NCBI RefSeq assembly: GCF_014836415.1 | Contig: NZ_JACSQY010000002.1 | Location: 336,958-400,957, forward strand | Direction: 5' to 3' | Origin: Sporosarcina gallistercoris | GTDB lineage: Bacteria; Bacillota; Bacilli; Bacillales_A; Planococcaceae | Length of the DNA stretch: 64,000 nt | In this document: positions 43,929 to 52,896 of the stretch, piece by piece | How positions within the stretch are numbered: position 1 is the stretch's first letter | Layout: every line of letters begins with the position of its first letter | The notes under the pieces: generated by a model | The model's database searches: none | Seen by the model: the letters and a program-made list of their open reading frames with translations, nothing else | Told to the model about the DNA's origin: nothing | Program-made: the position numbers and the translations under genes

Positions 43929-45122
43929 TTAAGACTCAAACAACTCTTCTTCCATCAACGTAAACCCTTCGATCATCGTATCTTCTTCCACCTCGATCAA
44001 AAGACAGCGTTTGCCGTTGTAATTGACTTGTTTCACATATTTTAAATCTTGGGGACTGATTGATATATTTGCGACTTTCGTGCTGATTTTGATCGATTTC
44101 GAGGTATAACTTGGTACCACATGGCTCGCTTTCAACTCATAGGATTCATCGTCAACTACAGATTGGAATGCCTGCTGCACTTTTTCGGTATCAACGTCTT
44201 CTGCCCCACTCAATTTCAATACGCGTTCCAGTTCTTTTGTATCCAATGTCGGAACGTAATCCTCATCTTCACCCTCGTCTTCAACAGTCGTCATTCGGTT
44301 GAGTTCATCGTAGACGTTGGACAACATTTTGGTATTGACTTCATCTCCTACGACGTGCTTGACGATTTCTTCAAAGACCGCTTTGTCATCTTCAGCTGTC
44401 ATGATTTCCTCACCATCTAACACGTTCTCGATAAATCGGTAATCCGGTTTGTTCGCCTTGCCCGCAGCATACAAAATGTGATTCACATCTGCTGCATTGT
44501 CCGTGAAACAAGGGAACAGAAACCCTCCTACAGGCGAAGCCAGTTTGACGACAGGGTCCGTCATCTCGCTGGACTTAAACTCACGTCCGACAAAGTCGAA
44601 CACGAGTGAACTCTTCGGCAGTTCGGTATGGTTCATGCTGCAAAGAATGAAAGGTGTTGTATACGCCTCGTCCCCTTCAGCCATTTCCAACTCTTCCAAG
44701 TTCTTTTTCGTCGGCTTATAATACTTCCCACGAATGAACGTAATGACCAAATCTTTTTCGTACTGAGTATCCTTGACCATTTTCTGGGCGATCAACTGCA
44801 TGTTCTCTTTCCAGTCATCCGCTTCTTTTGTATGGAGTCCCGCATATAAAAGCTGTTGAGTATTATCTGTCTGCCCTTCTTTTACTTCCGCAAATCGAAC
44901 CTCGAATAACTTCATGGCGAGCTTTCCGCCTAGCACTTTTTTGAAGTTAGCTAAAAACAACTCTTGCTGCTCCCGCTCCATCAATCCGAATGCTTGGCTC
45001 TCCTCGTGATAGATCTCATCACTTTCCTGGCGAACGTAAACATTATAGATATCTGTAATCATGAGTAAATCCGTATCTACTTTAAATTGCTTGCGAATTT
45101 CAGCAATGTCTTTTTTATTCAT
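43929..45122 (-). CDS. DUF4317 family protein
   Basis: A 397-residue soluble protein starting MNKKDIAEIRKQFKVDTD, typical of DUF4317, a family of Firmicutes without known function. Acidic linker EDEGEDEDY lies in the middle. No catalytic motif is visible. ATG follows GGGAC. It precedes the dehydrogenase gene by 37 bases in the same direction and may be cotranscribed, though a role link is unclear. Confidence 0.8.
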   Translation of the reverse strand: MNKKDIAEIRKQFKVDTDLLMITDIYNVYVRQESDEIYHEESQAFGLMEREQQELFLANFKKVLGGKLAMKLFEVRFAEVKEGQTDNTQQLLYAGLHTKEADDWKENMQLIAQKMVKDTQYEKDLVITFIRGKYYKPTKKNLEELEMAEGDEAYTTPFILCSMNHTELPKSSLVFDFVGREFKSSEMTDPVVKLASPVGGFLFPCFTDNAADVNHILYAAGKANKPDYRFIENVLDGEEIMTAEDDKAVFEEIVKHVVGDEVNTKMLSNVYDELNRMTTVEDEGEDEDYVPTLDTKELERVLKLSGAEDVDTEKVQQAFQSVVDDESYELKASHVVPSYTSKSIKISTKVANISISPQDLKYVKQVNYNGKRCLLIEVEEDTMIEGFTLMEEELFES

Positions 45123-45326
45123 ATAAAGTCCCTGCTTTCTATCTATAAGATCGATTGTTTGGAATCTGCCTTAGCTCACATCCAACTTAGAGCTTTCAAA
45201 GTTCACGACTCGCTTTTGACACTCTTCCATTATAACAATAGTTGGGTACATGAAAGTAATCTTGAGCGTTCTTGACGACTTGAATGAGACTTCTACAATA
45301 CCTATCTGTTTCCTTTGCTTAAAAAA

Positions 45327-45355
45327 TTGGATACAGGGTAAACATTGACTATAGT
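45327..45355 (+). promoter_or_regulatory. Promoter of ohr
   Basis: TTGGAT and TATAGT are 17 bases apart, 30 bases before the start codon. The -10 overlaps the small palindrome ACTATAGT. A classical OhrR operator is not evident. Confidence 0.5.
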
Positions 45356-45385
45356 ACTAAATAGATGATGAGGAGAAGTGATATC

Positions 45386-45808
45386 ATGTCAGAAACACTA
45401 TTCACAGCGACTGCAACTGCAAACGGCGGACGAGAAGGGCACGTTCAATCCTCGGATAATGTCGTGAGTTTTGACACGGCGATGCCTGGAACTCCTAGAG
45501 CTAAAAAATTGGAGAACTCCACCAACCCTGAGCAATTGTTTGCGGCGGGCTATGCAGCATGCTTTGACAGCGCGCTGCAATTGGTTGCAGGCAAAGAAAA
45601 AGTGAAATTCGACTCTGAAGTCACTGCAAACGTCAGCCTTCAAAAAGACGAAGCAGACCAAGGCTTCAAGTTAGCGGTGAAGTTGCAAGTGAAAGGGACA
45701 GGCATTGAAAAAGACCAGTTACAAGAGTTAGTCGAAAAAGCTCACAAGGTCTGCCCTTACTCGAAAGCGACGCGAGATAACATTGAAGTTACATTGGAAG
45801 CCCTATAA
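45386..45808 (+). CDS. ohr: Organic hydroperoxide resistance protein Ohr
   Basis: A 140-residue OsmC-superfamily peroxidase with the two redox cysteines in AAGYAACFDSALQL (residue 59) and KVCPYSKATRDN (about residue 123), and the arginine-bearing N-terminal strand. Dimeric, reduces organic hydroperoxides using lipoyl-type thiols. ATG 45386 follows GAGGAGAAG; the earlier in-frame ATG codons at 45365 precede the ribosome binding site. Single gene; no OhrR regulator gene adjacent. Confidence 0.93.
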   Translation: MSETLFTATATANGGREGHVQSSDNVVSFDTAMPGTPRAKKLENSTNPEQLFAAGYAACFDSALQLVAGKEKVKFDSEVTANVSLQKDEADQGFKLAVKLQVKGTGIEKDQLQELVEKAHKVCPYSKATRDNIEVTLEAL

Positions 45809-45825
45809 ACATTCAGGAGTACAAG

Positions 45826-45865
45826 AAATCCTCCGAAATGTAGAGTTACACATTTCGGGGGATTT
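45826..45865. terminator. Terminator between ohr and the membrane protein gene
   Basis: AAATCCTCCGAAATGT pairs with ACATTTCGGGGGATTT around a short loop. Sits between convergent genes. Confidence 0.8.
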
Positions 45866-45893
45866 CTTAATTCTATTTGGAACGATAAGCGTC

Positions 45894-46235
45894 TCATTTA
45901 CGAATATTGAAAACCAATGCAATTAGAATACTGGCACTGAAAATAACGATTGGAACTGTGAGTGTCCAGATATTCACTAATATGATGAATGCGATGCAAA
46001 CGCCAATTGCCCCAAGCAATGCCGTTAAATAACTAGTTTCCCTCTCATTCTTCATAGCTCGATAAAGGATGATGACAGGAATGTTAGATGCAATAAGCAA
46101 CAACAAACCGAGCAATGCATCTATTGAAATGATGGAAGTTGCTCCAAATAATAAGAAGGATATGATACTCAAAGCACTTATATTAACTGCAAGTGCTGCG
46201 ATGATGAAGATGACTTTTCGAACTGTTTTGGACAT
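45894..46235 (-). CDS. Membrane protein of unknown function, 113 residues
   Basis: Four hydrophobic segments (about residues 8-28, 36-55, 67-86, 90-109) and no recognised domain. ATG 46235 follows GAGGAGG. It lies directly after the anti-sigma gene (stop at 46249) in the same direction, so it may be the third member of that ECF operon, which is inference. Confidence 0.6.
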   Translation of the reverse strand: MSKTVRKVIFIIAALAVNISALSIISFLLFGATSIISIDALLGLLLLIASNIPVIILYRAMKNERETSYLTALLGAIGVCIAFIILVNIWTLTVPIVIFSASILIALVFNIRK

Positions 46236-46248
46236 GCCTGTTCCTCCT

Positions 46249-47151
46249 CTAGTTGTGTACACTTGCTCCGATTGTTATATTTTTTACGAAGTCGAGTTGT
46301 TTTAATTGTTGTAAATCCTTTGCTGATCCTGTTACGACAGCGCCAATGACTTCTGGAGATTCACGATCAATTGCTTCTTTAACTTGCATCAATTTCTCTT
46401 TATCTGTTCCTCGATTTTTGGAAATCGAAAGCTTCAAATCCTCTTGAAAGTGTGCTGCAGGATTTTCAATAAGTGCTCCACTTTGATCTACAGTAGAAAT
46501 ACCGACAACTTCATCCTCAGTGAAAATCGGTTGTTCTTTTTGCATGGCCTTCACTCCATTTTCGTCAAACACATCAAGCCATAGCCAAGAAGGCGTTAGT
46601 GATTCAGGGAATTGGCTTTCAAGTTCTTCGGGAGTGAAGGATCTGCTAAAGGACAGCGCCACTTCATACAACGTATCCTCTTGAAGGGATGTTAAGTCTT
46701 TGTTGTATTCCTTATACATCACATTTGGATGCATGAACGTCATCACCTTCTGCCCATTCGTTCGAAACACTCCATGATCACTGTAAACGAACGCATCTAC
46801 TGTATTATTTTTGTGCTGAACGGTTTTCAGTTCGACAGGGATGCCATCTACTAACTTGTAAACTGGAGCAGTCGCACTCGATCCTAGTAACTTCGGGTGT
46901 TCTTGCCATTGACCAACATACATATTTGCTCCGAACACCGTATAATAGGTTTCCACTTTTGCTGTATCTTGAGTCAAAAGATAGGGGGTGATCCACCACT
47001 TGATGATGACTAGCAAAGCAACTGTTGAAAGTACTAGAATTAGATTGATGAACACGTTCTGTTGAATGTTCTTCCGTTTTGCTTGTTTAAACAGATTGGT
47101 TGAATCATCATGATTAAAGATTGCATCGAGATCGTTCTCAGTATTTTTCAT
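46249..47151 (-). CDS. Anti-sigma factor with sigma-regulator N and C domains (YhdL-like)
   Basis: A 300-residue membrane protein: cytoplasmic N-terminus of about 30 residues (DSTNLFKQAKRKNIQQ), one membrane helix near 33-52 and an external part ending in VIGAVVTGSAKDLQQLKQL. This is the Sigma_reg_N plus Sigma_reg_C layout of Bacillus anti-SigM protein YhdL. It overlaps the sigma gene by 14 bases. ATG 47151 is eight bases after GGAG. Confidence 0.8.
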   Translation of the reverse strand: MKNTENDLDAIFNHDDSTNLFKQAKRKNIQQNVFINLILVLSTVALLVIIKWWITPYLLTQDTAKVETYYTVFGANMYVGQWQEHPKLLGSSATAPVYKLVDGIPVELKTVQHKNNTVDAFVYSDHGVFRTNGQKVMTFMHPNVMYKEYNKDLTSLQEDTLYEVALSFSRSFTPEELESQFPESLTPSWLWLDVFDENGVKAMQKEQPIFTEDEVVGISTVDQSGALIENPAAHFQEDLKLSISKNRGTDKEKLMQVKEAIDRESPEVIGAVVTGSAKDLQQLKQLDFVKNITIGASVHN

Positions 47152-47650
47152 CGTGTTCACTCCATTTTTTCTTGAATGCAATGCGTGCCCTGTACAAAGA
47201 AGTTTTGACCGTATCAACTTTCATATCGAGCAGTGATGCGATCTGTTCATAAGACATTTCAAATTCATATTTAAACAACAGTAAATTACTAAAAGCAGGA
47301 GTTAACTCACCTAACACGTGCTGAATGGCTACTCTGCTTTCTTTACCGAGTAAAATGGACTCGCCATTTTCTGTCGAAAGCAATTGCTCAATTCCATCTG
47401 GCTCGATGTACATCGTAATTTCCCGATTATTCTTTTTGCATAACGTAAAGTATTCGTTTCTTGCAACACGGAATAGCCAAGAAATCGGATTCTCCATCGT
47501 AGTGTGGATATTATTGACGATGGCTTTCGTAAATGTGTTCTGTGCAATATCCTCGGCATCTTGGAGAGAGGAACCGAGCTTCATCAAGTAGTTTTGGATA
47601 AACAAATATTTATCTTTGTATAGCATCGATAATAGGTCTTCTTCTGTCAT
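47138..47650 (-). CDS. ECF RNA polymerase sigma factor (module 3)
   Basis: A 170-residue sigma-70 family protein similar in layout to SigM: region 2 LQDAEDIAQNTFTKAIV and ISWLFRVARNEYFTLCKK, region 4 LTPAFSNLLLFKYEFEMSYEQ... helix MKVDTVKTSLYRARIAFKK. ATG 47650 is chosen; AGGAG lies 12 bases upstream, somewhat far, but the upstream extension has no better signal. Controlled by the anti-sigma protein encoded next. Confidence 0.85.
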   Translation of the reverse strand: MTEEDLLSMLYKDKYLFIQNYLMKLGSSLQDAEDIAQNTFTKAIVNNIHTTMENPISWLFRVARNEYFTLCKKNNREITMYIEPDGIEQLLSTENGESILLGKESRVAIQHVLGELTPAFSNLLLFKYEFEMSYEQIASLLDMKVDTVKTSLYRARIAFKKKWSEHDEKY

Positions 47651-47688
47651 GGGTCCGCTAAGCTCCTCTCTTCTATATAACAATCGAA

Positions 47689-47714
47689 TTCGCAAAAGGT
47701 ATACAGCCATTTCA
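47689..47714 (-). promoter_or_regulatory. Weak ECF-like promoter of module 3
   Basis: TGAAAT-N16-CGAA on the - strand, a loose match to ECF promoters, about 40 bases before the sigma start. Much less convincing than those at 4433 and 7894. Confidence 0.3.
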
Positions 47715-47730
47715 AAATTTTTTCTAAAAA

Positions 47731-47756
47731 AGAGCAAGCCGCAACCGGCTTACTCT
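47731..47756 (-). terminator. Terminator-like hairpin between divergent genes
   Basis: AGAGCAAGCCG pairs with CGGCTTACTCT with one mismatch; on the - strand followed by TTTTTTAG. It ends no gene visible in either direction and may insulate the sigma promoter. Confidence 0.65.
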
Positions 47757-47850
47757 TTTACAGTACTATTCGTATCCTCAGATTCACTAAGTTGGAAAGC
47801 GGGCATACTCTATGTAAACGTAACTCAATCATATAGTAGGAGGAATCGGG

Positions 47851-48342
47851 ATGATGAACTATCAAGCCTTTACAGGCATCGTGACTGCCATCAATGACTT
47901 TTCAATCGGACAGTACAACGAAGTAGGTTGTTACAAGCTCATGTCTGTCGATAACGGTTATGGAAACGCAGTGAATTTCGTAGTGGCTCCGACCACTTAC
48001 TTTGTCGATCAAGAAGTGGTATCCGTCGGGGATCAGGTGACTGGATTTTACGATGGGAATGCTCCGGCTCCGCTCATCTTCCCACCACAATACAATGCGG
48101 TGATCATGTATAAAAATACGTCTGGTCAATTTGTGAAAGTGGATCATTTTGATGAGCAATTAGTGAGCAGTGATCACACGCTACAGTTGAATATGAATCC
48201 AGCTACTAAAGTCGTACTGAAAAACGGGCAGCCTTTCACAGGAAATCTGGCCAACCGAGATTTGCTTGTCGTATACGGCGCAACCACTCGAAGTATCCCT
48301 GCGCAGACGACACCTTACCAAATCGTTGTATTATGTTCATAA
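47851..48342 (+). CDS. Conserved beta-rich protein of unknown function
   Basis: A 163-residue protein with no signal peptide or membrane helix. Segments FTGIVTAINDFSIGQYNEVGC, NFVVAPTTYFVD, GDQVTGFYDGNAPAPLIFPP and VVYGATTRSIPAQTTPYQIVV suggest an all-beta fold, perhaps two OB-like halves. I have a sense of similar hypothetical proteins in Bacillales but cannot name the family. ATG 47851 follows GTAGGAGG. Own terminator downstream. Confidence 0.65.
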   Translation: MMNYQAFTGIVTAINDFSIGQYNEVGCYKLMSVDNGYGNAVNFVVAPTTYFVDQEVVSVGDQVTGFYDGNAPAPLIFPPQYNAVIMYKNTSGQFVKVDHFDEQLVSSDHTLQLNMNPATKVVLKNGQPFTGNLANRDLLVVYGATTRSIPAQTTPYQIVVLCS

Positions 48343-48354
48343 CTGAAGATTCCC

Positions 48355-48389
48355 CTGCATGTGGAAGAACTTTCTGCATGCAGTTTTTT
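48355..48389 (+). terminator. Terminator of the beta-rich protein gene
   Basis: CTGCATG pairs with CATGCAG and is followed by six T. Confidence 0.75.
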
Positions 48390-48413
48390 ACGTTAACGTC
48401 CGCAGAATCCTCT

Positions 48414-49163
48414 TCACTCGTTCAATTTCCCTAAGAATTCCACGACGTATTTGACGGTGTCCTGAATTTGTTGGTCTCCTGACAGTGAAGTTTCTCCATC
48501 ACCCTTCTGATGACCGTACTCTCCAAATCCGCCGTGATTCCCACCTTCAATTCCGATGAATTCAGCATCGCTTGGCATCATCGATTTTGCGCCTTTCACT
48601 TTTTCCAAATCAGCAACTTTATCATTGCTTCCCCATAAAGACAACACTTTCAACGAGGAGTCACTTAAATCCGTTTTACTTTGAGGATAGGATGCAAGCA
48701 AGACGAGTCCTTCTATTTCCTCATGCTCCAGCGCATAATCCGCCGCCATCACACCCCCTAATGAGTGACCGCCAATGACCCATCTTTTTATCTCTGGATG
48801 GTCGCTAATAATCTCATCCGCACGGTCGGGAGAAAGGATCGCTAAGTTAAATGGGAGATCTGCAAGGAGCACAGGATATCCCTTCGCAGCAATTTCCTTT
48901 GCCATCTTCGCATAAGCTGGTGCTTCTACCTTCGCACCCGGATAGAAAATGAAACCGATATCGCGTGCTTCAGAAACCGGTTCAAACAGAATATTCCCTT
49001 CTTCTTTAACGATCAACTGATCATCGGATTGTAAACTTTTCTTTGCAGATGGAATTGCCTCATAAGAAGTGCTGACAAAGATGAAAAATCCAGCTACTGC
49101 AATTAGCAGTAACGCTGCGATTCCTATCAGGATCTTTACAGGCCATGACTTCTTTTCTCTCAT
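48414..49163 (-). CDS. Membrane-anchored alpha/beta hydrolase
   Basis: A 249-residue protein with an N-terminal membrane anchor (ILIGIAALLLIAVAGFFIFV) and an extracytoplasmic hydrolase domain of the 'alpha/beta hydrolase_5' type: FIFYPGAKVEAPAYAKMA, nucleophile GGHSLGGVMAADYA, acid LWGSNDKVAD, histidine GGNHGGFGEYG. ATG 49163 is eight bases after AGGAG, unlike the ATG six bases earlier. Substrate unknown. It follows the NUDIX gene by about 30 bases, possibly cotranscribed. Confidence 0.85.
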   Translation of the reverse strand: MREKKSWPVKILIGIAALLLIAVAGFFIFVSTSYEAIPSAKKSLQSDDQLIVKEEGNILFEPVSEARDIGFIFYPGAKVEAPAYAKMAKEIAAKGYPVLLADLPFNLAILSPDRADEIISDHPEIKRWVIGGHSLGGVMAADYALEHEEIEGLVLLASYPQSKTDLSDSSLKVLSLWGSNDKVADLEKVKGAKSMMPSDAEFIGIEGGNHGGFGEYGHQKGDGETSLSGDQQIQDTVKYVVEFLGKLNE

Positions 49164-49193
49164 TTTCATGACTCCTTTAAGTGAGATAAAATC

Positions 49194-49811
49194 CTATTTA
49201 ATCAAATCGATAAAATGTTTTAATATGCGAGCTGTCAATCCCCAAACAATATATTCTCCATATTCATAAAACCACTCTTCCTGTGAACGCGTTCCCCATT
49301 GGTACTGCTGACCATTGTAGATCTTATCGAACGGGAAGTCCGGCAAGGGTGCCGGTTGAACGGGGACTCTGTGCAGAACGGGTTCATGCTCGAGTAACCA
49401 CTTCAACGGAATCGCAAAGACTTCCTCGACTTCTTCCTTATTAAAAGAATGGATAATTTCACGATAGTCGCACACCGCCACAAAGGGATAGACGACAAAC
49501 GAAGGAGATGCAATATATGGACTCAACTTTCCAATGACATTGATGGTGTCTGGATCGATTCCTAATTCTTCATGGGTTTCCCGCAATGCAGCCTCCATCG
49601 GCGAAGCATCTGCCAAGTCAATTCGACCTCCTGGAAAACTGCTATCTCCCGGCTGTTTACGCATTGTCAGAGAACGTCTCTCAAAAACTACATGCCACTC
49701 ACCTGATTCATGAACAAGCGGCACTAATACTGCAGCGCGGAATGCAGTATCTTCACCAATGAACAGTGACTCATTGCCATCTAGTTGTTTCTTCATATCC
49801 TCCAAAAACAT
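49194..49811 (-). CDS. CoA pyrophosphatase (NUDIX, NudL/YeaB-like)
   Basis: A 205-residue NUDIX hydrolase with the UPF0035 pattern LTMRKQPGDSSFPGGRID preceding the NUDIX box GGRIDLADASPMEAALRE plus THEELGI. Enzymes with this pair of motifs hydrolyse coenzyme A to 4'-phosphopantetheine and 3',5'-ADP. ATG follows GGAGGTG with ten bases between. Confidence 0.87.
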   Translation of the reverse strand: MFLEDMKKQLDGNESLFIGEDTAFRAAVLVPLVHESGEWHVVFERRSLTMRKQPGDSSFPGGRIDLADASPMEAALRETHEELGIDPDTINVIGKLSPYIASPSFVVYPFVAVCDYREIIHSFNKEEVEEVFAIPLKWLLEHEPVLHRVPVQPAPLPDFPFDKIYNGQQYQWGTRSQEEWFYEYGEYIVWGLTARILKHFIDLIK

Positions 49812-49950
49812 ACAGTTTCTACACCTCCATGCTTTCTCATAACGTTATCGTATCATTAGCAGGTGAATAATTAAAGAAACGCATTAGGAGGCGTTTCAAG
49901 CCTTTTTCAACTTACTTCACGTACGTATGTGAGATAAAAACATCTTCTAC

Positions 49951-49990
49951 AAAAAAACACGAGATCATCAAAGTGAAATGATCCCGTGTT
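49951..49990 (-). terminator. Terminator of the chemoreceptor gene
   Basis: AACACGAGATCAT pairs with ATGATCCCGTGTT (one mismatch); on the - strand followed by seven T. Confidence 0.85.
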
Positions 49991-49998
49991 CAGTATAA

Positions 49999-51693
49999 TT
50001 AAAGTTTGAATTGATGTGCCAATCCATTCAGCTCTTCAGATAGTTGAGCAAGTTCAGCTGAACTACTGGCCACTTCTTCCATCGAGCTCGCAGTTTGTTG
50101 AACGGAAGCTGAGGCTTGTTCTACACCCGCCGCCGCTTCTTCAGACACTGCAGCGATATCGTCCACTGTATGGTTGATCTCTTTAGTACTTCCTACTATA
50201 TCATTCAGATTGGTCCCTACAGTTTTTATATTTTCATCCATTTTGAGAACGGCCTCACTAATTTTATTGAAGGTTCCTTTTGTCAATTGGAGTTGTTCGG
50301 TACCTTGCTCCACCTCTTTATAACCGTCAGCAAGTGCATCCGAAACACCTTTCGTCTCACCTTGGATTCGTTCTACAATACCTGAGATATCGGTTACAGA
50401 ATGAGAAACTTGCTCTGCCAATTTACGCACTTCATCTGCAACTACTGCAAATCCACGTCCCTGTTCTCCCGCCCTAGCCGCTTCTATTGCGGCATTTAGT
50501 GCTAGTAGATTTGTTTGGGCTGCTATATCGTTAATCACTGTAACTAACTTGGAAATTTCTTGGGATTGACTGTCTAATCCTTCAACTTTTTGAACCGATT
50601 CTTGAACAAGATCATTGATTTTCTCCATTTGTTTTGTAGAGAATGCAATCATCTCAACGCCATCTTGAGTCATCCCAATCACTTCTTGAGAATACTTCTG
50701 AACGGTAGTCCCGCTCTCGTTGGTTTCAAAAATCTTTGTCGCAAAGGAATCCATGATAGACACTAGGTCGCTAGCACTGCTCGCTTGTGTTTCAGCCGCT
50801 GTTGACAGTTCCTGCATCGTCATTGCAATCTGAGTAGATCCTGTCTTTACTTCATTAGCAGATTGAGTCAACTCTTCACTATGTGATAAAACGGTATTCG
50901 AAACGCTATTAATTTGACGCAGAATTGTATTCATTTTTGTTTGCATGTCATTTGTTGCATCCACAAGAAGACCGATTTCATCGCGCGCATTTGTCATAAG
51001 ATGCTCGTGGCTAATGTCTCCACCCGCAATTAATTTCATTCGCTCAGCAACTTGTTTTATAGGGTTTGAGATAACTCTTGCTGTAATAATGGCAATTATA
51101 ATAGAAATAATTGTAATAATAATAGAGAGTATCGTACCGATATGTGAAGCTTTTTCTCCTGCCTGTTGTATTTCTTTACCCATTTGCTCGATCTTTTTTT
51201 GATTTTTATCCGCTAATGCTTCATATCCAAGACGAATCTCAGTACTTTCATTACTTAGACTGGACGCGTTTTGAATCGCCTGATCTTTATTTCCCTTGTC
51301 GTATACGTCGAAAACTTGAGCGTCAACTTGCTTACGCCACTTCACCGTTCGCTCGATTAGCGCATCAAATTCACTATTTTCTTCTATACTTCTAATCGTG
51401 TTTTCGTTTTCAATACCGATTTCGGTATACTCTTTGAATGTCTCTTTAAAAGAGGAATTTCCTAAAATTATATATCCTCTCACGGCAGAAATCCTGACAG
51501 AGATAGACGAAGACATCTTTTCATAGGCACTTAATAACTGTAATTCTTCATTGATGACCTGATCCAAAGAAGCATTTGTTTTTTCGTTCGTTATATACAT
51601 AAAAACACTATATATTGACGTGAACACAATCGCAATTGCAAATCCTAGCAAAATTTTCTTTCTAATACTATTTAACTGCCCAAAATTTTTCAA
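49999..51693 (-). CDS. Methyl-accepting chemotaxis protein
   Basis: A 564-residue receptor: membrane helix 1 (residues 13-32), an external four-helix bundle (4HB_MCP type) to about 185, membrane helix 2 ([15 protein letters not shown]), HAMP domain ([20 protein letters not shown]) and a long cytoplasmic coiled coil with the conserved tip [23 protein letters not shown] 51693 lies six bases after AGAGGTG; GTG nine bases earlier is the alternative. Ligand unknown. Confidence 0.93.
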   Translation of the reverse strand: MKNFGQLNSIRKKILLGFAIAIVFTSIYSVFMYITNEKTNASLDQVINEELQLLSAYEKMSSSISVRISAVRGYIILGNSSFKETFKEYTEIGIENENTIRSIEENSEFDALIERTVKWRKQVDAQVFDVYDKGNKDQAIQNASSLSNESTEIRLGYEALADKNQKKIEQMGKEIQQAGEKASHIGTILSIIITIISIIIAIITARVISNPIKQVAERMKLIAGGDISHEHLMTNARDEIGLLVDATNDMQTKMNTILRQINSVSNTVLSHSEELTQSANEVKTGSTQIAMTMQELSTAAETQASSASDLVSIMDSFATKIFETNESGTTVQKYSQEVIGMTQDGVEMIAFSTKQMEKINDLVQESVQKVEGLDSQSQEISKLVTVINDIAAQTNLLALNAAIEAARAGEQGRGFAVVADEVRKLAEQVSHSVTDISGIVERIQGETKGVSDALADGYKEVEQGTEQLQLTKGTFNKISEAVLKMDENIKTVGTNLNDIVGSTKEINHTVDDIAAVSEEAAAGVEQASASVQQTASSMEEVASSSAELAQLSEELNGLAHQFKL

Positions 51694-51916
51694 CCTGTAC
51701 ACCTCTTATGTAATTTTCAGGAAACGCTATTCGTCACTGGGTAATTATAGTAACTAATGACTATCCCCCGCATTTAAATATATACATACTATTGAACTAT
51801 GTAAAGAGCTATTTTATATTTAAATATCACCTTTAGTCTTATTGAAAAATCGCATTATATCTTGAATTCAGTTATCTTCTATAATATCTATTCATTTAAC
51901 GCACAGATTTTAAAAT
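51694..51916. other. AT-rich intergenic region, no gene seen
   Basis: Upstream region of the chemoreceptor gene. No reading frame with a ribosome binding site and no convincing structure were found. Confidence 0.5.
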
Positions 51917-51948
51917 CAAAAAGGACGCACCATTTAAAGAGTACGTCC
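51917..51948 (-). terminator. Terminator of the tatD-like gene
   Basis: GGACGCAC pairs with GTACGTCC; on the - strand followed by TTTTTGATTTT. Confidence 0.7.
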
Positions 51949-52002
51949 CATTCCTCACTTTCAATAGGTGGATAATATAATATGTTGCTTCGTACTGCGC
52001 CC

Positions 52003-52779
52003 TTACAACCGATAAAACTTTCGGGTTGTCTCGTAGATTTGGAGATAGGTCTCTTCTAAGCTTATTCCTTTAATATCCGCAATGGTGTGAATACTATGGT
52101 GCATCATGGAGGGATGCGTCATTTTCTTTGCAAAATGGCCTTTAAATGGCCAAGGTCCATCCGTTTCCACCATTAACTGTGAGAGTGGAGTCTGTTTGAC
52201 TATATGTTGAATCTCTTGTTCATACGTGACATCGGGCGTAACCGATAGAACATATCCATTCCGAAGCATACGCTCAAGAACTGCGTCATCCCCTTTAAAC
52301 CAATGGAAATGCGCTTGTGTGATGTGATAGCTTTCCAGCAGGTCACATACGAGCTCCGCATCTTGGTAAACGGCATGCAGGACAATGGGTAAATCACACG
52401 CTACAGCCTTTTGCATAAAACGCTCTAGCAGAACCACATATGGCGCCACATCCATCTCGGGTTCCTCCTGTTGCAAATAATATGGAAGACCGACTTCTCC
52501 TATTGCAACGAGAACGTCCCGATTGGCATCAATCAGTTGCATAATCCCTTCAAGCTCACTTTTACTTGGCAAGGACTGTTCTGGATGATATCCGATAGCT
52601 GGTTTTACCCGACGGTCCATTCGGGCAAATTCCAATTGCCTAAGTGAAGAGGCTAAATTGTTTGAGACAGCAATCAGTGATTCAACAGACGCTTGTTCTA
52701 ACTCATTTAGAATTTGAAGACGTTCAGTATCCGCATACATATCTAAGTGGATATGTGCGTCGATTATTTTCCGGTACAT
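52003..52779 (-). CDS. TatD family metal-dependent hydrolase
   Basis: A 258-residue TIM-barrel hydrolase with metal ligands in IIDAHIHLDMY, AIGEVGLPYY, IVLHAVYQD, AHFHWFKGD and VETDGPWPF. TatD proteins are DNases with 3'-5' exonuclease activity; this one is a divergent group in which the third region reads HFHWF, so a different substrate is possible. ATG follows AGGTG. Single gene. Confidence 0.88.
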   Translation of the reverse strand: MYRKIIDAHIHLDMYADTERLQILNELEQASVESLIAVSNNLASSLRQLEFARMDRRVKPAIGYHPEQSLPSKSELEGIMQLIDANRDVLVAIGEVGLPYYLQQEEPEMDVAPYVVLLERFMQKAVACDLPIVLHAVYQDAELVCDLLESYHITQAHFHWFKGDDAVLERMLRNGYVLSVTPDVTYEQEIQHIVKQTPLSQLMVETDGPWPFKGHFAKKMTHPSMMHHSIHTIADIKGISLEETYLQIYETTRKFYRL

Positions 52780-52896
52780 TGGCTATCACCTGTTTGTATA
52801 GTTTGTTTTTTCAAGCGCTGACGGTTTAAGTATTCCACTCCAAAGCTGTACTCTACATGATAACTGCTTCTGCTATACAAGGACATTCCTGTACAT

